From positions 1,860,001 through 1,924,000 of the forward strand of contig CAUWAG010000006.1 in assembly GCA_963556695.1 (NCBI GenBank): DNA of 64,000 bases, given 5' to 3'. Position numbers and translations under genes: made by a program. Source of the stretch: Anthostomella pinea. Its lineage: Eukaryota; Ascomycota; Sordariomycetes; Xylariales; Xylariaceae. A model generated the notes under the pieces. The model saw nothing but the letters and a program-made list of their open reading frames with translations. It did no database searches and was not told the DNA's origin. Positions within the stretch are counted from its first letter, which is position 1. Every line of letters starts with the position of its first letter. Below are positions 11,524 through 22,923 of this stretch, one piece after another.

Positions 11524-12560
11524 TCTGCATGCCGTCGGTGACGTGCTACAACTCTTTTGGTGCAGGCCCTCGAATCTGGCTTCCAGCCGCTGGGAAAATT
11601 CTCGTATCCTGACGTCGGACAACCTAAGATGACAGGGGGGACCCTGGCTAAGCATCGCTGCGATGGGAGGATCAATACAAAGCGGTAACGGTTGTTGGAG
11701 AGGGCGGAAATGTACGGTCTTCTTCCGGGATCGGTTACACGATTTCGTAAGCATAGGCTGCTGTAGGCGGCATCGTACGCAGTATATGGTATGGGTGAAG
11801 GCTTTCGAAGTTCCGTGGTCGATGTGAGAAGGTAGTGTTGGAGTATGGTGCCTGCGATAGGAGAGCGGCGTTGTTCTGAGTGACGTTGTGGCTTGTGTTG
11901 TTGCGGATGGACAATAAACGCTGTCATCTTCCACTTGGCCTGGGCTACTACTTGTCTAGGGAGAATGTAGCGGTCTGGAGACTGGGTACCTAGGTAGGAA
12001 TGAGCGGTTGAGACGGCTGTGTTGTCCACGCGTGTACTCGTGGGCACGATACACTGACGTAGCCTGGCCTCGGCGATACGGCACTGACGAGTAAGAGTGT
12101 GTATGATAATGTGAAGTATGTACCTTTCTTGGCAGCACAGCTCTCGCATGGCTGATCGTTCTCATTTCCGTACAGGTATGCAAGGGTTGACTGGTTCTGT
12201 CCGCGGGACATGTCGATAGGACGCTGCGCTACCTTTCCGCCCTTGATGTATCCATTTGCTTATAGTGCCGCCCTAGCAGTTTTCGAGGATTTTACGCTCT
12301 TTCTCTGAATGCGTGTGAGGTCTCGCCTGGCAGAGCGGATGTAGTTACGCATGAACATCTTGTCACATCCATCCCGAGTGTTGGAATGTTCCATGAGGTT
12401 CGTTACTTCTGAATCGAGATATCTGATTGTGCTTTGCGGTTATTTATCAGATTTAGATGCATCCCAAAGAGCGTCGCGTATCGCATCATTCAAGGAGCGT
12501 TTCTTCCAATCCTCATCCTGCCTGAACTTCCTGAATTCACGGACGAGTCGAGGTTTTGGA

Positions 12561-12590
12561 CGAGGTCTGCAACTCGCAAGCTCGTTCGTT
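12561..12590 (+). repeat. Exact 30-bp direct repeat, copy 2
   Basis: Identical to 11494-11523. The pair may mark a short gene-conversion or duplication tract, two copies of a coding motif in a decayed tandem duplicate, or the ends of an old deletion or insertion. Confidence 0.9.
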
Positions 12591-13000
12591 CCTAAAACGG
12601 TATCGTAAGTAAGCATACTGCAAGCGAAAGTGGCCGCGATGGTGATCAAGGATCCTTGTACACAAGCTCCTTCACGAACAATCCGGGCACTTGTGCTCAC
12701 CGCGCGGGGAATCCTTACTGGCACGTCTCCAGTACGACATGAGGGGAAGCAGGACTCCAGCCAAGTGGTCCTTATGCTCGGTGTGCAAGGACAGGTCGTC
12801 GTCATCTTGCTGTACCCACCAGAGTGAAGTGAGAAGGTGTCGCAGAGGACACTCCATCTGGGCTGGTGGCAAAGAGGAAGGGAAGGAAAGAAGAAACGAG
12901 AGAACTAAGACAGAAGCCGGGAGATTCGTGGCATTGGTTTTGGTGCGCCTATTGGGGCGAACCCTTCATATGTCAAAGCCTGTTATATCTACCTATGCGC

Positions 13001-13025
13001 TCGGAACGCATCGAATGCGTTCCGA
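13001..13025. repeat. Perfect hairpin, 11-bp stem and 3-nt loop
   Basis: The bases tcggaacgcat (13001-13011) pair exactly with atgcgttccga (13015-13025) around the loop cga. The following bases (atgcgatccgag) are a degenerate echo of the right arm. It could be a terminator-like stem or a binding palindrome. No gene end is identified beside it. Confidence 0.85.
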
Positions 13026-13793
13026 ATGCGATCCGAGTGAGAAGCGTGCCGTCTAGCCTATAGCGTAGAGATGTCGTACCGAGTGCGTTGGGACTGCAAA
13101 TCGCCGAGCTGGAAATCGTAATGTGGTTCGCTGATGATGATGGGGAGACTGGCGCTCTTCGGATGAGCTGGGTTGTAATGAGCGCGTGGAGGTCGGAGCT
13201 GGTGGTGGAAGACGGCGGAGTTGCCACTTCAAACCTACCAAAGAATTCACTGCTGTGGTGCTGTGGTGCTGTTTGCGGAATTATTGGTATTCATCCTTGT
13301 TGACGGCCTGCTATTCCAGCAGCTGCACTACTTCCTGTCTGGTGACATGATTTATGCGTTCGACGTTGAGCTGAGGCTGTCGTCGTTGACCTCTGGGCGA
13401 CACAGTCGCGGGAAGACGATCTTGAGCATGGCGTCCCAAGGCCCCATGTAGTGAAACATGGCGATAAGTATACACACGTAAACCATTTGCCTCTCCGTTG
13501 CTCTCGATTGCGTCGAGGAAGACAGGTTCTGAAGCTTCGCCAAGTAGTGGAGGGCCCTGGCAACCAATCCTTTACGAACAACACACTTGCCAAAAACAAC
13601 TATTTTTCTTGGCGCCCCGCTGTTAGGGCGCAACCTCGATATCTGCGCTAAAGCTGTGGATCCAGTGCATGGACCTATATGGAGTATTCTGGAACCCCAC
13701 CAGATATGTTGGAGGTTACCTGATGAAGGCTGCCTGGCAACCCTTTGTTGCCCCAGGTACCTCACCACTGTAATTTAGGTATTTAGATACATC

Positions 13794-13817
13794 TCGGATG
13801 GAATCCTTTCCATCCGA
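13794..13817. repeat. Perfect hairpin, 10-bp stem and 4-nt loop, next to the LINE
   Basis: The bases tcggatggaa (13794-13803) pair exactly with ttccatccga (13808-13817) around tcct. It stands just upstream of the first recognisable LINE sequence, so it may belong to the 5' untranslated region of the element or to its target site. Confidence 0.85.
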
Positions 13818-13973
13818 CCTTTTAATCAAGCACCACCCAGACCACTGATAGATTACAACAAGACTTGTGATTTATCAGCATCTGGGAAAGCTACCAAAAG
13901 GCACAAAGCAGGCACTTCTTTCAGTAACTGACTATCTTTGCCAAGGCACAAGTGAATTTTTCTTACAAGCCGG

Positions 13974-15564
13974 ATGGCACCCTTCCAAGACGGGCCCCCA
14001 AACACGCCCGTGGCTGTCCCAAAGACGACCACCGGCGGCATGCTCAAATCCCCGGCCCCTAGAAAGACATACGGCCCGGCAACTCCAAGCAGGCTCCGCC
14101 AGGCGCTGCTTGACGACATCAGCAGCAGCCCGTCACAGGTCTCTGAGGCTGATTTCATCGTTATTTCCCCTCTGAAAAGAAAATCCCAAAATATTAATGA
14201 CGGCAGCACCACTGGAATGAAACAACCTCAATTAAACAAAATCTCTACAGACCAAGCCATTAAACGCAATACAGGGAGTAAAGCCTCCTCCTCAAAGTGC
14301 CAGGACCGAGTTGCAAGGATACTGGATAAAGACAGGCACCTTTACAAAGCCAAGATAACAATATTTCAAAAGTGTGCTGCAACAGTTGACAAGACAGTTA
14401 AGAAAGTCGGAACCAAATTATATTCACATGCCAAGGAGTTCAGCGCCTTTTTCTCTAGATGCCTGAGCAAGTGGCTGGAAACCCGAGATTCAACTATAAG
14501 AAAGGCCACTTTCGGGGGGATGGTGATGGGGAAGCCCAGCATGACTTTCGCACAAGCTGTCTCTTTTAACCACCGACAGCATCCACCGACAGTCAACACC
14601 ACCATGAAGAAAACACAGCTTGGTGTCCTTATTAACTGCCAATCAACTAAAGAAGAAGCAGAATAATCTCCAGGTCTTTGTCCGCATAGACAATAGCCAC
14701 TTAGAGCCTTATGGAATAAAGTCTACACTGAACAAAAGACTTAAGCTCCATCCCTAAGAGCTTAGAAAGGTAATGCAGTGCCCCTCCAGATTTACCTTAC
14801 ACCCAAGGGACAAGCCAACTCAGGCTAAGCTCCTAGCCTTCTAAGAAGAAATCACCGATATTCTCAAGGCAGAAAAGATTGAGACCCATACAGTCTGGCA
14901 TCACTACAAGATCAATGGATGCCCAAGAAAGGTCATCAGTGCGGAAGGATTGATAATCGACATTACCGACATTGCTGTTGCTGAGAAAGTTGAAGCCCAA
15001 ACAGATGGCAGACCTTGAAGGTGCATACTCTCAAGGAACACAGTTGATTCTGATCCGGAGACCACATGGGTGATCTCTCTGCCCCGTGCAGCAAAGAAAC
15101 CATTCACGCTTTTTACTCACTCAATGACCTCAAGGCATATTCAATACTCCCCCAAGGTTCACCAGTGTGCGAGCTGCTTCAGATAACATGGTAGGAACTA
15201 CCAATGTGAAAAGCAAATATATGTACGTTACGCCAGTACAGTATACCAGGGGGAGTGCAAAAAACCAATCCCAAAGTGTGTCAACTACAAAGGACCTCAT
15301 ACTGCCAACTTCGACAAATGCCTTGCACGCCCCAAGGTTGTGAAAGGCATCATCCACAAGCACACATGGGAGCAAATCCAGGAAATAAGGCTGGCCGGAG
15401 AAAGAGCCAGATCCAGGCCTTCAATAAAACAGGCAGAAACCAAGCTGGGTCAACACCTAACAATAATAACGAAGACACCACAATGCAAATCGACACAACA
15501 GATACAGCTCATCCCAAGGATGCCGACACCATTGTCGTCAGTCAATACTAAGTACATTAAATAA
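13974..15564 (+). pseudogene. LINE ORF1 (gag-like) remnant
   Basis: The first 230 codons (13974-14666) are open: a Pro/Ser/Thr-rich start, a basic stretch and a helical segment (F-F-S-R-C-L-S-K-W-L-E). After the stop at about 14664 the coding sense continues in other frames with further stops. Around 15165-15330 is a cysteine-rich stretch (C-A-S-C-F-R, then C-K-K-P-I-P-K-C-V-N-Y-K-G-P-H-T-A-N-F-D-K-C), a decayed zinc-knuckle pair typical of RNA-binding ORF1 proteins. The second position of one knuckle reads Tyr where Cys is expected, a change that G-to-A mutation would give. It is followed by a Lys/Arg/Gln-rich tail. Identification rests on position before the endonuclease and on the knuckle. 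Confidence 0.7.
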
Positions 15565-15579
15565 AACACATCAACACGG

Positions 15580-18500
15580 GCATCTAGTCATCCATTCTGT
15601 AAATACAACAGGAGGACAAAGGAGTGCAGGCCCTACAGAGTTAGCCATCAACCTGGCTGACTACAAAGGAGAACAAGCAGACATCATTCTAATGCAAGAG
15701 CCCTGGGTTGGCATACCACCATGCAGGAAAATGAGAGTAAAGACACATCCCAATTACAATATATACTCCCCAGTGGATTCCTAGGACAGCAACAGTACAC
15801 GGCCCAGATCTCTTATCTATGTGAGAAAACACCTTTAAACAGATCAATTTTGGCCCTATGCTACACGAGACATTACCTGGGTCAAGGTACAAGACATTAC
15901 ATTTGCCAGTGTCTACCGGCCATGTGACAACCCACAGGAAGTGGATGATATTCTAGAAGTATGGACTCCACCTTTTGGCTGCATTATAGCTGGAGATTTC
16001 AATGCTGACAACACATCTTGGGACTCGAGCAATCCAGGATATCATGGCGGTATTATACTTGCACAGATTATGGCAGACCATGGACTGGATCTGATTTCTG
16101 AACCAGATGTCCCGACACATGATGACGGAAATGTACTAGATCTGGTGTTCTCTGATGTCCCCATGGCTGAAGCCTCAGTCAATGATGCACTTCAGTGCAC
16201 CTCAGATCATGAGACATTACGAATAGTCATTCCAATCCAGGGAGATCTGGACCGAGTACCCAAGGCCAATCATTGGATAGTACCGGACGATAAACTACAG
16301 GAGCTGGCAGATAATGTCCAAACCAGGATTCATGAACTCCCCCGGCTGGGTGTATCCCCTGGCCAGGTGGACACCTTTACACAAAGCCTGATCAACATGA
16401 TCCAAGGCTGTATCAGGACAGTAGGCAAGAGGCCCCGTCAATCTAGGCCCACTGCTTGGTGGAATGATGACTGCAAAGCAGCTATTCAGACATACAGGGC
16501 CCTTTCCAAACAGACTACAAGCCAAGAAGGACAGAATTCAGCCCGACAAGAATTTCGCCGCATGGTTTAGAAAGCTAGGAGAAAGTACTGGCAGACTCTA
16601 ATCAATTCAGCAACTGAGCCAAAGGACCTATACAGAATTGTCTCTTGGCACAAGCTATCAGCAGGATTGCATTCCCCTCCAATCATCATAGGAGATCAAA
16701 TATTTAAGTCATAAGAGAACAAAGCAAATGCACTACGCTCAGCCACGCTTAAACAAAGTACCTCAGACAACGATATCATCGACCCCTGGTCCGCTCAGAT
16801 CACACAACCCAAGCCACACATCCCCCTTGAATACTATGTCGGACTGGAAGAGGCTGAAAGGTGCACTATAGGGACCAAGAGCAACTCCCCGGGAATAGAC
16901 ACCCTCATAGTACGGATTCTGAAAGCTTACTGGCCAGTCATTAGGGAACATATCAGAGCCCTCTTCCAGACCTGTCTACAGATCGGACACCACCCTAAAC
17001 CATTCAAAGTAGTTAAGGTGGTGATGATCCCAAAACCAGGCAAGACAGACTACTCCAATCCCCGGGCCTATAGGCCAATATCGCTACTGTCATGTCTTGG
17101 CAAAGGCCTAGAACGACTCATCATAAAAAGAATTACCTGGTTTGTTGTCAAACTTGGAATTCTAATTCTATAATATTTTGGAGCTTTACCAAAGCGCTTT
17201 GCCACTGACTTGATAGCTGTACTCATACACGATATTGAGCAGGCCCTTAACCATGGCCTTGTTGCAACGGTAGTCACGTCAGATATGAAATGGGCCTTTG
17301 ATGCTGCCCTAATGGGACGGCTGGTGGTTCGCATGAGAGAACAGGGCTGGCCGGGCTTTCTCATAAGATGGGTCCAGTCATTCATATCCGAGCGGTCCGC
17401 AAGGGTTCAGTTTGATGGTATTATGACCGATATAAAAGCTCTCACTTATGGGCTACCACAAGGCTCACCAGCCTCTCCAATCCTTTATATGCTGTATATA
17501 GAGCCAATCTGTGCCTGACTTGGTATGAAAAAGAGACACTTTAGATATACAGACGACCTAGTGACTCTCTGTATTGGAAAGAACCTTGAGGAAACAGCTA
17601 GAGAGGCTTCTGAAAATCTTTATTTGCTCAATCAATGGGGACATAACAACGCTATTAAATTTGACCCCAATAAAACTGAGATCATGCACTTCTCGCGGAA
17701 AAAGAACTCAGACAATCCTCCAGTCTGCCACGGGACAATGACCAAAACAGCCAAGATTTCTACGCGATAGCTAGGTGTTCTTTTGGATAGAAAACTAAAC
17801 TTCAAAGATCATGTTTCTCACTGGGCTAAGAAAGCTAGTAAGGTAGCAATCACTTTCAAGGACTATGCAACACAGTCAAAGGATTCCCAGTAAAGTCAAC
17901 CAGGAGGGCTGTAAAAGCTTGTGTTATTCCTATTCTTACACATGGCTTAAAGGCCTGGTACCCAGGAATAAAAAAAATCAGGAGCTTAGGTGAGACATCA
18001 GCATGTCGCATTAAGGGGCTTCTTGGAACGATAGATGCTGTACTACAAACAGCGATCAGGGCTAACCTGCCCGGTCTGGAAAACATACCCTGGACATATC
18101 CTATACTGGACGACCAAGGCACAACCCGCACTGGATGGGGTTATACCATCAGGAAAGGCGGCACTACACAAGAAGTATATCGGGAAAAGGGCAGACTTCT
18201 CCAAGCAGAAGTAGTAGATGCTGAAGTCCATGGTGCTCTCCAAGGTCTTGCAGCAGCCAGGGCAATTAGACACGGAAAACAGCTATATGTCTGCCTGGAC
18301 AACACGTCAGTGGTAGATGGGCTCAATGGGACTCCACCCGAGACATCACAGAACATTTTTCTACGATTTCAAGAACTTGCCACAGCACACACTCCTGGAG
18401 TGACCGTCAAGTGGATTTCTGGACACAGAGATATTTATGGCAACGAAACTGCCGACACACTAACAAAAGAGGGTGTCATGTTAGAATCAGACATAACAAA

Positions 18501-18923
18501 CCTTCCCATAATCTCATAGGTCAAGAGAGATCTCAAAAAAAAGGGCAAGAAAGAGTTCAATTAATGATAGAAAGACCAATCAGAACCTAGGTATCAAAAA
18601 GTATACTTACATACAGTAACTGAAAGAGACTTTATATCTTTTAAGAGGAGTACTTTATACAGACTTCTAGCGGCCAGATCTGGACATGGCGACTTTGCCA
18701 GATACCATGAACGCTTTGGGCATACAGACTCGAATAATCACTACAGCTATGGTGAGAAAAAAACACCACAACATATTTTCTTTTGTAAGAGGTTGGGGAA
18801 AAATCGGCTGCTACCTAGGTACTCGCCTAGGACAGCTTATTTACAATACTTAGGGGAGAGGAGCACAGAATGGGCAAAATTTGTGGAGAAGAGCAAATTC
18901 TTTTCATCAATCTGCCCTCGATA
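15580..18923 (+). pseudogene. LINE ORF2 (endonuclease, reverse transcriptase, RNase H) remnant
   Basis: The endonuclease starts near 15620 with I-I-L-M-Q-E-P-W and continues with Y-R-P, I-I-A-G-D-F-N-A-D-N, L-D-L-V-F-S-D and S-D-H-E-T-L (15941-16570 is open). The reverse transcriptase spans about 16820-17770: Y-R-P-I-S-L-L-S, the D-M-K-W-A-F-D block, G-L-P-Q-G-S-P-A-S-P and the catalytic box as Y-T-D-D, where Y/F-A-D-D is usual. RNase H lies at about 18130-18480, with G-W-G-Y, a Glu in the V-D-A-E-V-H-G-A-L block, C-L-D-N-T-S and G-N-E-T-A-D. The C-terminal zinc motif (about 18700-18800) reads Y-S-Y-G where C-x-C-G is expected. Stops at about 16568, 16711, 17172, 17517 and 17768, plus frame changes, show it is inactive. 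The Ala-to-Thr and Cys-to-Tyr changes are of the G-to-A type. Confidence 0.88.
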
Positions 18924-19121
18924 GATAGCTGTTCTTGAAGGACCAAATGGATGACCCAAGGTCATATCGCTGCAACAACGGGGATGGGCTCGTAAGCGGG
19001 ACTGACTGTACTTATTATCTTGATACCTCCACAACCCTGCAATGCAGAGGCTCTGGGAGGCGTGGTTTGCACTACTGAGGAGCAATCCCCCACGTTAAAT
19101 ACAAAACAAACAAACAAACAA

Positions 19122-20077
19122 ACCTGCATCAGAGCACTGCTACATCTTAACATACTCCTTCACCCTCAAATCTGCTGCATCAGTGCATGTAAAAAAGATG
19201 TGTGGTCATGTCATCCCATCGTGTTTGAGGGAAGAGCATGAGCGCCGTACAGAGGAAGGAGCAACTGCCAACGACCTCGAAACGCTCGATTCATCCCAAA
19301 TCCAGCCTGCACCTGCTACGCTCCTGCCCTACATGCAGAGCCAAACAATCCTCTCCAGATTTTCTAAGACTGGGCAGCCGACCAGTTATTGCCACGTATC
19401 TCAGGACCGGCATCTTTCTGGTCGCGCGGTCTGTTTCCAGACTTGTTGACGCACTTGCGAGAGACAAGAGGTCGTATCGGCGAGGAAAGCAGCACGATTG
19501 CCGAGTCACCAGAGCCCAATCAAAGGGCTCCGATCATAGGGCCGTTCCTAACAGACATGAATAAACTCGTCCACGACAGTTGCTTGTTTCAAGTCCTTCA
19601 GCACCTGAATTTGGTGACAAGTCACGACGTCGATGCCTTCGCATGGATAGACCCAAGCAAAGTTGACCCCAACAACTCGAAGGCTTGCGAGGAAGCGCAG
19701 AAAAGGTGTTTCTGGAGCTACCAGGAACAATTCCTTCGAGCTTGGGGAAACACAAATCAGCAGGACCTCGTCTATTCATACTCCGTCGTCGAACAGGGAA
19801 TCATACATCAGTTGGACCTCATCTCGTCATACTTTGTCGCCGGCAGCTCGTGACAGATATTACCTCGAACTCAAACCATCCCGCTGCGCCCGTCAAAGAA
19901 CTTCGCAGAATATCTCCCAACCCGCTACACGCGCGCTATCCTCGCGCTGCACACTACCCCTAATGCCATTCTCCGTCATGGATTCAGCAGGTTGGATACG
20001 ATGCGATGAGTGTTTGATTGCAGGTGGCAGAGAAAGTCCACTGAGCCCCCTGGGCAGCCTAGGGAACTGGTTTAGGG
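19122..20077. other. Decayed coding-like DNA between the two transposons
   Basis: Forward frames at 19389-19853 and 19663-20130 overlap. Read in turn they give plausible protein, such as N-K-L-V-H-D-S-C-L-F-Q-V-L-Q-H-L, then R-D-R-Y-Y-L-E-L-K-P-S, then R-Y-T-R-A-I-L-A-L-H-T-T-P-N, but with stops and frame changes between the pieces. I do not recognise a family. The Fot1-like element at 20080 inserted at the right edge of this relic. Confidence 0.35.
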
Positions 20078-20079
20078 TA

Positions 20080-20119
20080 ACATCTCCCACCCCCCTGCGG
20101 ACCACCCCCCCGCGGACCA
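20080..20119 (+). repeat. Left terminal inverted repeat of the Fot1-like element
   Basis: The 40 bases starting acatctcccaccccc match the reverse complement of 21976-22015 except at positions 8, 10 and 33. The internal repetition of the type c-g-g-a-c-c-a twice within the arm may represent two transposase binding sites. Confidence 0.93.
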
Positions 20120-20250
20120 GCGCGTTCTGACCCACAAACGCGTAATTCACCAACCACCAGGATTATGGTGATCCACCATCTACACCATCACTTTTGCATC
20201 TTTTTTTTCATAAAGCACACTATTTGAATCCTTATCCACTGCTGAATCTC

Positions 20251-21912
20251 ATGATGTCATTTTATGACCGTCAAATAAAAGCTGAAGCCGCCATTTTGGC
20301 CATCCAACGCGGAGCTCCAGTCCGCTCGTCAGCCCTCAAATGATAAATCAGTCGCTCGTACGTCAACCGACAAATCTCTGACACCCCAACGCGGAATGAG
20401 ACCAGCGCTCTCTAACAGGCTCTCTCACCGTATCTCGAACATAAGCTGGCAAGCTGGGCCCTGGGGCAAGCACGGCTAGGGTATTCTCCGGCGGTCTCTA
20501 AGTTCCGTCTCATGGCCCAGCGGATGCTCCATGCCACCGGGGATGCTCGAGAATTAGGGAAAAATTGGGCATCCAAGTTCCTGTCTCGAAACCCGGAAGT
20601 CAAGATAATGAAGTCTCGTATTATCAACTACAACCGAGTGAATAGTGCTACAGCGGCAAATATTAACATTTTTTTTGATCGGTGTGACGCCCCTGACGTG
20701 GTTAACCTCATGCCAGCACGCTGGTACAACGTCAACGAAATGGGAATCGCCCAGGGGGTTGGGGACTCCCATTGGGTGGTCTCCAAGGCCTCCGGCAACG
20801 TGGCTATGAAGAAAGGGGTCGAGAAGGGTGAATGGATAACTGCCCTAGAGTGTGTGAGCGGATCTGGTGAGACCTTGCCGCCGTTGGTGATTCTCAAAGG
20901 GGTTAATGTACAAGCCTAGTGGTTTAGCAACCAAAATGAGGGCAAATTCACCGACTGGAGGTTTATTACGTCGCCCAATGGATGGACCTCAAATCCCATT
21001 GCGTTAGAATGGCTTCAATGTATCTTTATTCCTTACATTCGGGAGGTCCACGGCAATACATGGGTGGTTTTGGTGTGTGATGGCCACGACTCCCACACGA
21101 ATGATGAGTTCTTAGCCACCTGCTTGAGAAATAAAGTATGGTTGATCTTTTATGAATCTCACTGCTCCCATGTAGTCCAGGTGTTAGATATGGGAGTCTT
21201 TAATTTGGTGAAGAAAAGGTTGAAGACCTTACTCCAGGAGACGCCCAGCGGCCGTCTGGGACTCAGGCCATCTAAGGAGGAGGTTTTGGAGTGCCATGAG
21301 CAGGCCCGGAAGGACACAATGATGCTCTTCAACATCAGAATTGCCTAGAAAAAGACTGGGATTGTTCCTTGCAACAGAGCGGAGGCATTGAAGTCGAAAT
21401 ATGTGATTCTGGAGGACAAGGGGGTGGCCAGGGCACGCCAGAGGGACCCTAAGGCTTCCGAGCGAGCCACAACACCAGATTTTCTCGAGATGGTAGCTAA
21501 AACCATTATCACAACACCCTCTGGAAGCCGGGCTTTGCGGGAGAGTGCTCGAAAGCTCGAAAGAAAGGACCCTTCCTTTGGGGAGCCCTCTGAGTGCTTG
21601 TTGGTGCGGAAGGCTGACAAGGCCATGGATGTTCAGGCTGCTATCATTACAAATCTACGGGCCAAATGTGAGCTGCTTGAGGCTCAAGTGGCTAAAAAGG
21701 CTAATACCACTCGAAAAGCAGTCAAACCAACACCAGGAGAACGATTCGTCACAATGGCTAACATAAGGGAGGCCAAAATGGAGCTGAGGAACAGGAGGGT
21801 CTATAGGGACTCCGCTACAGGCAAAGAGGTCCCACAAGAGGTCCCTGGTGAAGATTTAGGGTCGGAATCGGATTTTGGGAGCTGTATTATGGTTAGAACA
21901 CCACGACCTTAG
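20251..21912 (+). pseudogene. Fot1-like transposase, five in-frame stops
   Basis: One frame runs from the ATG at 20251 to the TAG at 21910-21912, 553 codons, close to the family length. The start could also be the next ATG at 20254. An N-terminal helix-turn-helix (K-A-E-A-A-I-L-A-I-Q-R-G-A) and a CENP-B-like second domain (L-G-Y-S-P-A-V-S-K-F and L-G-K-N-W-A-S-K-F-L-S-R-N-P) precede the DDE/DDD catalytic core. The core reads Y-N-V-N-E-M-G-I, V-C-D-G-H-D-S-H and H-V-V-Q-V-L-D-M-G. Stops stand at 20341-20343 (TGA), 20344-20346 (TAA), 20413-20415 (TAA), 20917-20919 (TAG) and 21346-21348 (TAG). There is no frameshift. The first catalytic Asp (the D of the usual D-E-M-G) is Asn. All these changes are explained by C-to-T or G-to-A. 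The protein is therefore inactive. Confidence 0.95.
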
Positions 21913-21975
21913 TGTATTTAGCAACTGTGGTGGTTGTAGATGGCTTCATCTGAATGAGAGTGGTGTGGTGTGGAG

Positions 21976-22015
21976 TGGTCCGTGGGGGGGTGGTCCGCAG
22001 GGGGGGGTGAGATGT
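21976..22015 (-). repeat. Right terminal inverted repeat of the Fot1-like element
   Basis: Read on the reverse strand it begins acatctcaccccccc and matches the left arm at 37 of 40 positions. The TA at 22016-22017 follows directly. Confidence 0.93.
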
Positions 22016-22017
22016 TA

Positions 22018-22923
22018 TGTCGATGCACTGGGGCCCGCGGAAGCCGCGCCATACCCCCAGCCCTGGAGTGTGCCCAGGTCGTCTCAGGGGCCGCCCAGAT
22101 TGACGGTCCCAGAACTGAGAGGCTTCACTAAAGCTCGCAACAATGCCTTCCGTATGTACCAGCCACAGTGGCTCAACTCACTCACCAGAAGATCTCTAGC
22201 CACGGTGGCGGAGGCACCATAAGAAAAAGAAGAACACCAGAGCCTCCAGGGCATCTCGCCACTTTTCATATGTCACGGAGGTACTGTGGTATCACAGTGC
22301 ACGGGGGATCAGCAATTGATCGGATCAGAAGGGATCTATTGAGCAACTTGTTGAGCCTGAGTGTGTACTTAGGTAGGCCACTACCAATCTGCACCAGGGC
22401 ACTGCTGCATGACAATTGCCGTAGATCCAAACCACGACCGCCCCAGTACATGTTCGGCGAAGAGTGTCACGTCGTCGACTCGTCGTCAGTTCTCGCCATC
22501 GACCACCGGGACACGGTAGCCTGGGCTTCGTTTTCCTTGGCAATCCGGTCACACATCATTCAGGTCAATCGTACTTCAGTCCCTGGCACCATCTATCCGG
22601 GCAACAGCCACCACTGGCACACCACTGGCGACAGCACCAGTAAGACAATACTGTCTACGTTCAAGATGACGATATGCTATAACACTTCGCTCGAATGAGA
22701 GCCTTATCATCGCATGTTATTCACCGAATGAGTCTGGGACTTGCACAGCTGCAGCTTGCACCGGGATGAAAGCTCATAACAGCCAAGGTCAACGCCTCCC
22801 GTACCTCCCGTACCCCAGCTGCGCACACAGCTGGGGTCGACTATGGGTGCCATACTGGGGGCCAAAAAAAGGGGAGTTTGAACCTATGAAGGACCGAACA
22901 CAAAATGTCAAAAAGACACTGTG
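22018..22923. other. Region between the transposon and tRNA-Ser
   Basis: I see no gene. A short hairpin (ccccagctg, 6-nt loop, cagctgggg) is at 22813-22836. Forward frame 22168-22698 has no recognisable domain. Confidence 0.4.

Larger units (their letters stand above)
10261..13793. other. 3.5-kb stretch without a confident gene
   Basis: Several reverse-strand frames overlap one another (11188-12149) but none matches a family I know. Two pieces may be coding. Reverse 10911-11054 encodes 47 residues with a signal-peptide-like start (M-S-F-G-D-L-Y-L-L-G-L-V-A-L-A). Reverse 11240-11530 encodes a hydrophobic, possibly membrane-spanning segment (L-P-I-W-A-Q-F-V-L-L-F-A-T). Their codon pattern is ambiguous and I could not join them into a gene. 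An exact 30-bp direct repeat and two perfect hairpins are listed separately. Confidence 0.4.
13850..19121 (+). mobile_element. Degenerate Tad1-like LINE (non-LTR retrotransposon)
   Basis: The element carries, in order, a gag-like ORF1 with CCHC knuckle remnants, an AP-type endonuclease, a reverse transcriptase, an RNase H domain and a C-terminal zinc motif. It ends in a 3' tail of repeated CAAA units (about 19102-19121). This is the order of the fungal Tad1 clade, which copies itself by target-primed reverse transcription. The 5' border is uncertain (between the hairpin at 13817 and the first ORF1 codons), and I found no clear target-site duplication. Frameshifts and stop codons occur throughout, so the element is dead. 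Confidence 0.88.
20080..22015 (+). mobile_element. Fot1/pogo-type DNA transposon, complete ends, mutated transposase
   Basis: The element is 1,936 bp. Its 40-bp terminal inverted repeats are 37/40 identical and it is flanked by the dinucleotide TA at 20078-20079 and 22016-22017, the target duplication of Tc1/mariner-pogo elements. Size, ends and the single transposase gene fit the Fot1 group, which is common in filamentous ascomycetes. The borders are exact, so this is a clear, fairly recent insertion that was later mutated. Because the ends remain good, it could be moved only if a related active transposase were supplied elsewhere in the genome. Confidence 0.95.

Noticed and set aside
11188..12149. 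Overlapping long reverse frames (248 and 287 codons)
   Set aside because: Two frames over the same bases cannot both be real, and neither has domain-like sequence. Kept only as a comment on the region.
19102..19121. CAAA microsatellite as an independent repeat
   Set aside because: Its position right after the LINE 3' region makes it the element's tail.
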